A DNA stretch of 64,000 nt from Nakazawaea peltata. Lineage: Eukaryota; Ascomycota; Pichiomycetes; Alaninales; Pachysolenaceae. Numbering within the stretch: the first letter of the stretch is position 1; the number at the start of each line of letters is the position of its first letter. The stretch spans positions 62,001-126,000 of the forward strand of contig BCGQ01000010.1 in NCBI GenBank assembly GCA_001599355.1. The letters run 5' to 3'. The notes beneath the pieces were generated by a model. It had not been told where the DNA came from, searched no databases, and saw nothing but the letters and a program-made list of their open reading frames with translations. Of this stretch, positions 19,853-29,410 are shown piece after piece. The position numbers and the translations under genes are program-made.

Positions 19853-21379
19853 ATGGCGTCTTCATCACCAGATAAGTTTCACCATGTCAGAGAACGCCTT
19901 GCTGATATGAAAAGCAAGAACCACCCATTACGCATGATGGAATTGAAGTCACATCTCTTGATGCTTAATGAGTATGACTCTCAAATTTTATCACATTTCA
20001 TGGGTTTGGAGAAGATCCACAAACCTTTACCTCAATTGATCGCTCAACAACCTGAGATCCGTTTGAAAATGAGATACCTCGTTGTTGACTATTTGCTTGA
20101 TATCGTCAACAAATTTAAGTTGACTTCTGAAACTTTTTTCACCAGTGTTCAACTCATCGATAGATATGCCTCTGTTAGAATCATCAAGAAATCACAATTC
20201 CAATTGGTGGGGTTGTGTTGTTTATGGATTGCATCTAAGTTCCATGAGCGCAAACAGAATGTTCCAACATTAGAGGATTTGACTCGTTTGTGTTGTAATT
20301 GTTACTCCAAGAAGTTGTTTGTCAGTATGGAGACTCATATCTTGAGCTCTGTTGGTTGGTGCATTGGTACCAACCTTGAGAGTATGTTAGATGTCTTCAT
20401 CCAGAAAAACAAGTTACTCAATCTGGTTGAAATTAAGCATTGCTGCCTCTTTCTTTGTGAGTTGGTTCAATTCTATAAAGTTTCCCTTCATTATTCTCAC
20501 AGTGAAATCACTGCTGCTGCTTTGAGTGTTCTGGTGAGACTGTTGAAAGGATGCAGTTCAGAATCTGAATCCATTGTTGCTACTGGTGTTTCCTCCTCTG
20601 AGCTTGAGTTGATGCTTGTTAGATTATTGGACAAGCCATGTCCTTCTTCGATGGTTGATCTGTCCCTAGAATCACCTGTCTTACAATTGAAGAAGTTCTA
20701 CCACTTGAAGGACTCGGAACACCAACAGCCACAGCAATCGCAACAACAATTGTTGACTCCTCCAGGCAGTGCTTCTGGTAGCATTGATGCTGGCATCAAA
20801 TACCGTTCACCTTTAGAGGAAGCAGAATTTAAGGAGAAATCACTCCCAATTCAGAGATACGCTCAAGCTCTAGATTCGGTCTACCAACCCCATACCCCAT
20901 TGCATACAGTTAGCCTGATACATGGACCAGTCGCTCCACAGCAGTCTAGTTCTGTCTCGGCCAGCCACGAAGCTCATGTCTACAGAGATGTTTACCCGGG
21001 CCACACACGTGCTCTCTCGTCGATTCATCCTCCATCAGTTCCTCGCAGGGATATTTATCCTTCTCCGATTGAAAGTTTACCCGTCGCACCATCAGAAGAC
21101 GTTGATGATCTGTTGGCTGTAGGTTCAGGTATTAAGAGAACATACGATGAACCTTCTCAGTTACAACAACAACAACAACGTGCTAGTCTGTCGGTATTTA
21201 AAAGAGTTCGTTACTCTTCTATTTGCTACAGTGACGTTGCCAATGATTCAGTTGGTATTTTCGCCGACGAAAATGTATTAAATACTCGTATTCTGACTCA
21301 CGGCTACGACGTCCATCATCAGAGCAGAGATAATAATGATAATGACGTACATCATCATGAAATCTTTTATGAATTCTGA
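19853..21379 (+). CDS. G1 cyclin, Cln1/Cln2 (Ccn1/Hgc1) type
   Basis: The product is 508 residues. The cyclin box spans about residues 25-190: LIAQQPEIRLKMRYLVVDYL corresponds to the MRxxVxDW-type Cdk-binding helix, and LCCNCYSKKLFVSMETHIL closely follows the Cln1/2 sequence around helix 5. A cyclin C-like helical segment continues to about residue 280. The remaining 220 residues are low-complexity, rich in Gln, Ser, Pro and His (a QQQQQQ run and an HHH near the end), and probably mark the protein for turnover. It should drive Cdc28/Cdk1 at Start or in polarised growth. The ATG sits in caccATGG. It lies alone in an 11.8-kb otherwise gene-free stretch. Which of Cln1/2, Ccn1 or Hgc1 it corresponds to cannot be decided here. 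Confidence 0.88.
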   Translation: MASSSPDKFHHVRERLADMKSKNHPLRMMELKSHLLMLNEYDSQILSHFMGLEKIHKPLPQLIAQQPEIRLKMRYLVVDYLLDIVNKFKLTSETFFTSVQLIDRYASVRIIKKSQFQLVGLCCLWIASKFHERKQNVPTLEDLTRLCCNCYSKKLFVSMETHILSSVGWCIGTNLESMLDVFIQKNKLLNLVEIKHCCLFLCELVQFYKVSLHYSHSEITAAALSVLVRLLKGCSSESESIVATGVSSSELELMLVRLLDKPCPSSMVDLSLESPVLQLKKFYHLKDSEHQQPQQSQQQLLTPPGSASGSIDAGIKYRSPLEEAEFKEKSLPIQRYAQALDSVYQPHTPLHTVSLIHGPVAPQQSSSVSASHEAHVYRDVYPGHTRALSSIHPPSVPRRDIYPSPIESLPVAPSEDVDDLLAVGSGIKRTYDEPSQLQQQQQRASLSVFKRVRYSSICYSDVANDSVGIFADENVLNTRILTHGYDVHHQSRDNNDNDVHHHEIFYEF

Positions 21380-24300
21380 ACAGGAGATCATATCTGTTCT
21401 AGATCATCTATAAATCCGTAACTACAAATGAAAATAATATGATAAGACAGTGTAGTATTAGTATCCTTGTAGAGGGAGTCTCCAGACTGATGCTCCAGAG
21501 TGACGATCCGCACCCCTGTTAAATGGATCAGAGACTAGGTCCCAAGCGTCAAACTATAACTCAGACTCTACATCATCAATTTTTACCAAATCTAGAATAT
21601 ATAGTTGTTGTCATGGTCAAATTAGGCAAATGTTTGATATTTAGAATGACGATCAATCAAGGTCTCAGAAACGTTACCCTGACAAAAAAGTCCAAGAGGA
21701 GAGAGAGTGTGGGGAGTGAAATATTGAAGAGGGAGGGCAATTTTAAAGACATGTTTAATCGTACCACAAACTTCAGAATTCCGGGTTGAGTGTGTGACCT
21801 TCATTATGAATGGCCAGACAACGCAATTGCCGAATTCCAAGAATTAAAAAAACTCAATATCGCAAATGTATCCCCTCATATTCATTGGCTATTTTTTCGT
21901 TAGGCCACAGCTTAAAGTATAAAAAAAATCTAGGCAACGATTTCGTAGCAGGCGTGGAAATGCAAAGCTCATTTGCCTTTTAGAGCAACAGGAATGCTAT
22001 TTAAGTTAAATACCGGATGCATTTGCGTAAAGGGCGGTAGACTCCAATGCTTTGACGAAATCTATTTAGCTTTCACTTTCGTAAGGCGTCAATTAGAGGA
22101 AGGGACTAACGCAGTTTGCATCTGAGAGTTGATTCACTCTGTAATTTTTATGTATTTGAAATTCAGATCGTAGAGGGCCATAACGGCTTTGAGTTACCCT
22201 ATGAGGTTTAAAGACACCTCAGACTAATTGGATTTTGCCTTAAATTTTTCTTTGTGGAACTGCTCAGTCTGGGCTGAGCCATGATGCATAGCACCTTCAT
22301 TAAAAAAAACGAATTGGCCGCCTTGAACTCAACTGAGTACGTGCTAGGTGCAAATTAGGAAATCATATGTTTATTGGACCAGTAGCCGGCAGAATTTAAC
22401 GAGTCACCCGATTCTATTTCTGATGTAGTATTCCTTATTAAAAAAATAAGCTCAGGCTACTTTTACAACCTTTTTTCCCTAAAAAGAGAACCCTCTTATC
22501 TGTCTATTTACTTAAATCGGCAAGTGCATGAGTTATGCTATTTTTAAATAGTGTGCATCTTCCTGATTTTTTATTTTTAAATATTTTCTCCTGCTTTATT
22601 TTTTCTCCGGCATCTGTTAGGACGTCACACAGATCATAGAAAAATATGATATTATATGGGACTGAAAAAAAATCTTTTCCGAGTTGGAGAAAAACTCAGC
22701 AAAAAAAAACTGTTATCAGATTTGAGTGGGGGAGAACCAACGTAGAAAGACCGAGAAATCCTGGCAGTTATGGTTATCCCTTGAAGAGAGAAAGGCGCAG
22801 AGTGGTGAGGATACGGACAATGCTGTGTACAAGGATGATTTACCCCAGAGAGTTGAGGTAATCTTCTTGCATTGAACGAGTGCTACGAGTTTGGATATAG
22901 AAACCATAATCCGGCCTCAGGTCGTCTCCATGACGCGGTCTCCACACACCAGATTCGAGAACAAACTCCTCCCGATTTCATAAGTTGAGTACTATTATGA
23001 AGAGGCCAAGCTACAACGCTATTGTGCCACTTGTTAACAAGGGGATCTGCATTTTGATTCGCAACTTCGTTTGTTTTCCTATTTAGGAAAACAGGACGCG
23101 CATTAATTTTGAGAATCGTCACGTAATAAAAGTTTCGCAGCGGCAATGCGCACATATAATTCACCGTTAACAATGCGAGTACTAAGTAAAGGTGACTGCG
23201 GAAGCAGGTGAAATGAACGGAAGGAATCAAACTGAAGCATCAACCCACCACTAGGTCTATGACCGAGATATTACAGCATTTTGAATTACGTTCTTTTGTA
23301 TCGGCAAAATCTCGAGGATTTGTATTGTTGGATCAGCTTTGTTTCGCACAATTTCCACAAAGAGTCTAACTTTCTCGAGACTATTTCGATTTGAGGAGTG
23401 TCCAAGATGCTCGCGAGATACAAAAACTGTCGATCCTCTTAACTTTTCCCCTGTAGGGAGTAGCATATTATACATAACAACACAATAATCCTTTTCCTTG
23501 TAGTTTTAGTTCGTACGCCATGGTTGCTTACGACGCACTAAAAATTTTAAAAAAAAGACTTTTTTTTTGGCCTTTGTGGCCTGGAGTGCATAAATTTTCA
23601 CAGCGGCAGTGCTTACGAAGGGCGAGGCCCGAACACACGGAATTCTCGCAACAGTAAATCATACACAGTAGTTTCCGTAGTGATATATCGTAGATGCAGA
23701 TTCGGATGCCATCCCGTTTGTCTTCCCGGGAGGATCTCCCTATTAGCTTGTCTAATACCCTCTCCCACTGTGGTGTCAGGCTAGAACAGGGAAAAGAAGT
23801 CTAAATTAGTGTGACGCATTGTGATCTGTGCGCTCTGTGTTGGATACTAACATTGTTCGCCCCCACGGCGGTGTGGCAGCTGGTACTAAGAAATATAATA
23901 GATCCGATAAATGTTTTTCACAGTTTACCCAACTTTATGTTCTATTACGAAAGAGATTAGGCATTTTACTAAACCCTACGGCCAGATTTGGATTTTTTCA
24001 ACGACTACGAGAACGAGAAGCCACAGGGAGGGAAACGTGAAGGTCAGGTGATTTAAAAATATGTAAGCTCACAGTGTCGGAGATCCAGACTGCAACGCTT
24101 TGTGATTAAGGAGCTCCTGATCCTGAAATACCGAGTTATTTGTTCCAGGCGTAGTCGCTCCTAACACCGTTGGCTTCTAGAACTCCCATTTTACCCCTAT
24201 TGCCTTTCACTACAGCTTGGACGAGACTCTGTCTCCACCTTCTTGCTTCTCTCCCATATTATGTCTTTAAGTTTAAGGCGATAACTGCATTTTTTTTTTC

Positions 24301-26070
24301 CACAGCATATTTTCTCCTGAAAAATTGTCTCAGTGCAGTGAAACACTGCACGCAGTAATTTTAAAGAAAAATCCTGATTTGAGAGGTGCGTCAACGCCTG
24401 CTACATATAAAGCCTTCAGATCTAAGACCCACAAAAAAAATACTGCAGCGAAAAATCAAACTTTGAAAATTTTTGTTAGTAAATTGCTCATCCCACAGTA
24501 AGTGGTTGCGAGGACTTGGTTGAGATGTCATCTCGAATGCTTGAAAGCAAATTTGGTGCACTTTGTAGCTTCTTGAATTTGGAAAAGATGTGATCAGTTC
24601 TTGATCGAAGAAGATTCCCTTGCTTTTAGAATTAAATAGTGAAATACAAATGGCTTAGTCTACGAATAGCGAAGATTTTAGACTGACGTCATTGCAAGAA
24701 TCTCGAATATACAACTTCTAACAACTTGAATCTATAGGGCTAAAAAGTTTTGCCTCTCCAATTGAGGCCGACCAGAAACAAATGTTGCAAGATGATGTTT
24801 TATGTATTTTATGCAGTAGGGTTCAAAATCCACCAATAACACAATAGATCTCGAAGAACGATCTAAAAAATTCTATTATTTAGTAAGGTACATGCATGAT
24901 TTATTTTCTGCGTTTTGGAGAAGAATTTGGCATGACACTTCTAACGATTTTTTTCCTATGCGGAGAAGATTTTGAAATAAGTTCGTGCGCTTCTGCAGAA
25001 GATTTTATGCATGGAACTTATGTATCATTTAGGTCACTCAACAACACATCTGGGCTGCGCACAAAAAATTAATACTCTTAGTTAGGAAAATGAAATGCGT
25101 TAGGAGCCAGGGAAAATATTCAGTGAGCAATCTGATTTTCCGCTTTTTTTCCTAGTATTTTTTTTGCTCTTATTGGTGAGAGGCAGTGACCCTCGAGGGC
25201 CGCATTATTGTTTCCACACTTTTGGAGGGAGGGGAGATTTAAGAGGAGAAATCGGGGAAAGATTTGCGTTTTATAGGTTTCTTTTTTGTTTTAATTATTT
25301 GTTGCTCGCTTCAGAGGATATAGCCATTTTCACAGAAATGGTTTCACTTGACGACGTTTAGTGCAAGGAGTTTATGTGTTGTTAGCACTAATACGGCTTA
25401 ATAAAAAAACTTATATGTAAAGGCGCCTAAATCAGGCCTTAGAAACATATCTCCGTTATTACAACGGTTGTCTAGTTAATGAGGTATAAAAGTACTAGCG
25501 GCTAAATAAGGATCCAAGGAATGTCTCTCGCACTTACCTTGTAATGCTGTTTCTCTCTACAGATGTTGCAATAATACGAGATGAAAAAATCTCTTCCTCA
25601 TTTATGCCTGTAAATGTGATGTCTCAAAACTATCAATAAAAGAATACTAAAAGGTCTAATTCGTATAGCAACCCGATATGATTCCGGACCGGCAATTCGA
25701 ACCGACTAAAAAAATTATTACAATTCCCTAATTGAGTATGGATTTTGAAAAAATTGTTTCGTTTTGGGTCATATTGATCTGCGATCGGGAATTGCAACCT
25801 TAATTAAGCTCATGAGTCTTAAACTCAAAATTTTCTTTTCTTTTTCTCCGAAAAGACAAGAACGGGTGGGCTAACATGCGAAATCTTCTCCTATATTACT
25901 GTTGCGGCCCTGAGATTGGGAGTCCCATGCATTATGCAAATGCATTCTACGACGAGTGCTACTGGATAAATATATGTATCAATAAAAGCTTAAAGCTATA
26001 GTACAGTGGGGATATTAAATCACTTGGGCTTAGAAACGAGTTCAAGAGTGGCTTCTATTTTCCCCCAAAA
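21380..26070. other. 4.7-kb gene-free region between convergent genes (cyclin and PTC4)
   Basis: No reading frame longer than about 115 codons and none with a recognisable product is present. Because the flanking genes converge, neither needs a promoter here, so the length is unexplained. The DNA is AT-rich with poly-A/T runs (23545-23575, 24290-24300) and contains a cluster of short GGAGAAGATTT-like repeats at 24.9-25.0 kb. I saw no tRNA, snRNA, SRP RNA, RNase P RNA or transposon pattern. A centromere, an unannotated long RNA or decayed DNA are the candidates. Confidence 0.6.
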
Positions 26071-27132
26071 TTAATTGAATGTTCCAAAACGCTCGTCCAA
26101 AATCTTATTCTTCATGCGGTCATACCAACCTTCCAAGCTTTCGCCCTCTTGGAAGACCAGCACAATATTGATGGTCATGTTATCAAATCCAACCCCTGTA
26201 ACAGTGTTTGCCATCTTCAAGCATTCATCCAAGACCAATTCCATTATCTCTTCCAAGAGTTTACCTAATGACAATTGTCTTCTGATGAAGACAATAAGGT
26301 CTTTATTTTTGAAGCAGTCCCATATTCCATCACACAGAAGAACAATAAATTCATCGAGCAGTGGATTAAAACGATGGATCATTATTTCTGGGTCCACACT
26401 CACTTGATATTCTTCTGGGGGTTTTGCAGATTCTAACTGCTTGCTTGTCCTTGGGCCATTGACCTTCTCATTCTTGAAACTGAAATCCCCAAACAGTCTA
26501 GACAATGCCAAAATCCCATTCACTCTGTTGTAAGAAACATAACCTCCGTCCTGATGAATACGGAGCAACTCACCGTAATTGCTTGGTTTGTGATCGAAAG
26601 ACATCGTCTTCAGAACACCATTGGTACTTATAATGCATCTAGAATCTCCTGTATTCGCCACTATGAGCTGATCATTCACCATCACCATCACAATCAGAGT
26701 GGAACCCGACTTCTCTCCATGCTTAAAAAGGTCAAAATCGCATTCGAGGAACGACTTTTTCAAGAGAAGTGGGATCTGTAATCTAGTCACAATATCAAAA
26801 CGTTCTCCTTGTGGGGTGGAGTTTGTGACCAGTCTCTTCAATTCCTGCTTAATGTTTCGTAGTATGATCTTTGGTAATTGAGTACTTATATATTTCGACG
26901 CCTCCGAACCTCCATGACCGTCAAAAACTCCAAAGATATTGATCATGTCGACTCCAAACTGTGCAACAGCAGCTTCCTCAATCTCCAGCTCTAACTCCTC
27001 CACTATCTCACAATGAGCATCCTCCATAGTGAGCCTATACCCCTGCATCTCACCAACACAATACCCCAAATGTGGGTATGTCTGGCTGCTTATGTGCTTC
27101 TCGGTCACCGGTTGTGACAAAAGCTGACCCAT
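26071..27132 (-). CDS. PTC4: PP2C-type Ser/Thr protein phosphatase
   Basis: A 353-residue PPM-family phosphatase. It starts MGQLLSQPVTEK, a potential N-myristoylated Gly2 and very close to S. cerevisiae Ptc4 (MGQLLSHPLTEK). The metal-binding motifs are intact: GYRLTMEDAH, FGVFDGHGG, VANTGDSRC, TMSFDHKP, LCDGIWD and GVGFDNMTI. The C-terminus (EGWYDRMKNKI) also matches Ptc4. The ATG at 27132 is used; the longer frame starts with TTG. It is followed on the same strand by TPS1, VMA2 and ATG14, the YBR125-128 order of S. cerevisiae, which strengthens the call. Confidence 0.93.
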   Translation of the reverse strand: MGQLLSQPVTEKHISSQTYPHLGYCVGEMQGYRLTMEDAHCEIVEELELEIEEAAVAQFGVDMINIFGVFDGHGGSEASKYISTQLPKIILRNIKQELKRLVTNSTPQGERFDIVTRLQIPLLLKKSFLECDFDLFKHGEKSGSTLIVMVMVNDQLIVANTGDSRCIISTNGVLKTMSFDHKPSNYGELLRIHQDGGYVSYNRVNGILALSRLFGDFSFKNEKVNGPRTSKQLESAKPPEEYQVSVDPEIMIHRFNPLLDEFIVLLCDGIWDCFKNKDLIVFIRRQLSLGKLLEEIMELVLDECLKMANTVTGVGFDNMTINIVLVFQEGESLEGWYDRMKNKILDERFGTFN

Positions 27133-27532
27133 ATTGTCTCTATAAACGGTCAATTAAACACCGCCCTATCTCCCAATACTAATTGCAATAATCTCCAATT
27201 GCTGTCCAATCAATCAGTCTTTGATCGTCCGTCTGGTCCCTCTGCTAAAACCTCCTCACCTTATCGTTTTAAGCCTTTACCGATTTTTCTTTGACAATTT
27301 TTTTCCCTCCCATCGATTTTACCCATCATTTTCGGTCTCGCCGTCTCGTTTAGTAAAAATTAGTGTGTTGCTGAGCATAATACGAATTGGGGTAGAGTGC
27401 GGCTGGGCCAAAAACAGCAACTCGATGCGGGGTGGCGATGGGCATAAACGAATAGATCTAAAGTGGGGTTTTCAGAAGGTTTAGATCTCATGGTCATCTA
27501 CATCGGTTGTTCATATCATCTCTTTTATTAAT
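27133..27532. promoter_or_regulatory. Intergenic region upstream of PTC4
   Basis: This 400-base stretch holds the PTC4 promoter and the TPS1 3' end. It is rich in C/T runs on the plus strand (27240-27350). No specific site was recognised. Confidence 0.4.
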
Positions 27533-28957
27533 CTAAACGGAAATCTTAGTCAATTCCTTTACAAAATTCTCTCCCCAATAAGCGGCAGTATACTTGGAAA
27601 TGTAGTTGAACATCTTGTCGAAATTACCCTTTTTCTTCTCCTCTGGTAAGGTCAAGCTCTCTAAAATAGCACCACTCAATTCCTCGATATTCCATGGGTT
27701 GACAATAATAGCACCGTTCAACGATTGAGCCAGACCAGCAAACTCACTCAATATCAACGAACCATGGTTGGCTTGTTGAGTAGCAATGTACTCGTAACTG
27801 ACCAAGTTCATACCGTCCCTAGTCGAAGAGACAAGACATACATCACAAATTGCGTAAAGTGCAATCAATTCCTCAAATGGGATCGATTTATGCATGAAAT
27901 GGATTGGCACAAACTCTACTGTGCCAAATTGTCCGTTGACTCTTCCAACCAATTCATTGACATTAGCACGTAACGATTGATATTCTTCGACATCTCCTCT
28001 GGACGGAACCAGCAATTGAATCAAAACCACTTTACCAATCCATTCTGGATTCTCTTCCAAAAACACTTCAAACAGATGAATCTTCTGAGGAACTCCCTTG
28101 ATGTAATCCAACCGATCGACACCAACAATTAACTTGCAACCTTCGAATTTTTTCTTTAACTGCGCGATCCTGTCAATTACGGACTGTTTTGTGAGTCCAT
28201 TGAGGAATTTCTCAACGTCGATACCAATTGGGTATGCACCCACGTGGACAACACGACCATCGAACTGGATACTGTTAGGAGATGTGTTCACGTTCAAAAT
28301 CCTCTGTACTGCACTAAGGAAATGTCTAACATAGTCATAAGTATGGAATCCAATCAAATCACAACTCATGACACCACGTAAAATCTCGGTTCTAACTGGC
28401 AAAATTCTGTAAATCTCCGAGGAAGGGAAGGGAGTATGTAAAAAGAATCCAATTTTGACACCCTTGATACCCTTGGCATCGATAATCTTCCTCAAAATCT
28501 GAGGCAATAACATCAAATGGTAATCGTGAACCCATACGATATCGTTTTCTTTGACTTCCTCGGCAATCACATTGGCAAACAAATTATTGGCCTCTAAATA
28601 CAGCAGCCAGGATTGCTCGTCAAAGTTCATTTCACCAGGATGGTAGTGGAATAATGGCCACAAAATAGAGTTACTGAACCCATTGTAGTGGAGATCGGCA
28701 ATCTCATCACTCAAATAAATTGGAATACACTTGAATTTATCGTGTAAATCCTTGTTAACAATAGCCTTATCCAGGTCAGGAACTTCTAATCCAGGCCAAC
28801 CGAACCATTTGAACTGCTGCTTCAATCCCTGCAATGCAGTGACCAACCCACCAGAGGACATCAGATACTCATACTTCCCGGTGGTTGGTGATTTTTTGAT
28901 CGTCACAGGAATTCTGTTACTAACAACCAATACGTCTGGCTTTCTTCCTTCTGTCAT
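27533..28957 (-). CDS. TPS1: Trehalose-6-phosphate synthase (UDP-glucose dependent)
   Basis: This GT20 glycosyltransferase has 474 residues. Conserved blocks include VVSNRIPVTI near the start, IVWVHDYHLMLLP, FLHTPFPSSEIYRILP, GVDRLDYIKGVPQK, FMHKSIPFEE and SSTRDGMNLVSYEY. The enzyme makes trehalose 6-phosphate from UDP-glucose and glucose 6-phosphate and restrains hexokinase flux in yeasts. CTG codons at 27731, 28010 and 28601 lie at alanines of the yeast enzyme (GAAQSLNG, QVAVPSRGD, WLAYNEAN), part of the CUG-Ala evidence. The ATG at 28957 gives the family's N-terminus; the upstream in-frame start is TTG. Confidence 0.97.
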   Translation of the reverse strand: MTEGRKPDVLVVSNRIPVTIKKSPTTGKYEYLMSSGGLVTALQGLKQQFKWFGWPGLEVPDLDKAIVNKDLHDKFKCIPIYLSDEIADLHYNGFSNSILWPLFHYHPGEMNFDEQSWLLYLEANNLFANVIAEEVKENDIVWVHDYHLMLLPQILRKIIDAKGIKGVKIGFFLHTPFPSSEIYRILPVRTEILRGVMSCDLIGFHTYDYVRHFLSAVQRILNVNTSPNSIQFDGRVVHVGAYPIGIDVEKFLNGLTKQSVIDRIAQLKKKFEGCKLIVGVDRLDYIKGVPQKIHLFEVFLEENPEWIGKVVLIQLLVPSRGDVEEYQSLRANVNELVGRVNGQFGTVEFVPIHFMHKSIPFEELIALYAICDVCLVSSTRDGMNLVSYEYIATQQANHGSLILSEFAGLAQSLNGAIIVNPWNIEELSGAILESLTLPEEKKKGNFDKMFNYISKYTAAYWGENFVKELTKISV

Positions 28958-29410
28958 TTTTATAGCAATATTAACCTTAGAGATGAGCAATTCAATACAC
29001 TATCAAGTCAGGTCAAAAGTAGTAAAAAAGAAGACACTAACAGCAATTTACCTTCTATTACACCTCAATTTACTCCAATTGATTATTCTTCTCCCTTTTT
29101 ATACGCAACCGGCTGCTAACACTCCACTTGCTTCTGTCGAATTCTTTGCTCTTCTCCTTGCTACAAAGTTCATCCCACCTGATTTCTCTCCGCGCACTCG
29201 TAGAAAATTCCATGCAACGTCGTGCATGAAATGCTAATTTGTGGGTTGTGCAGGCGTCATGCGGTCTCGGCCCGATATTTTTTCTTTACATCATTACACC
29301 AAACGTAGATTCTAAAGATTCATTTTTTGAGAGTTTATATAATAATTGAGTTATAAAAAGATGAGATTGAAATGAAGATATCTGTGATTAAGCAGTAAAG
29401 ATGAGACATC
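28958..29410. promoter_or_regulatory. Intergenic region upstream of TPS1
   Basis: These 453 bases contain the TPS1 promoter and the VMA2 3' end. I found no CCCCT stress element in it, although TPS1 is stress-induced in other yeasts. Confidence 0.4.

Noticed and set aside
23160-23275. Sequence resembling tRNA A and B boxes on the minus strand (AGTTTGATTCC)
   Set aside because: The boxes are too close together and no cloverleaf forms; likely chance.
23821-24040. Possible exon after a TACTAAC at 23844-23850 in the gene-free region
   Set aside because: The frame has no ATG, no matching upstream exon with a good donor was found, and the peptide is unlike known proteins.
25525-25560. cacttaccttg, resembling the U1 snRNA 5' end
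   Set aside because: The preceding bases and following structure do not fit U1; a 9-base match is expected by chance.
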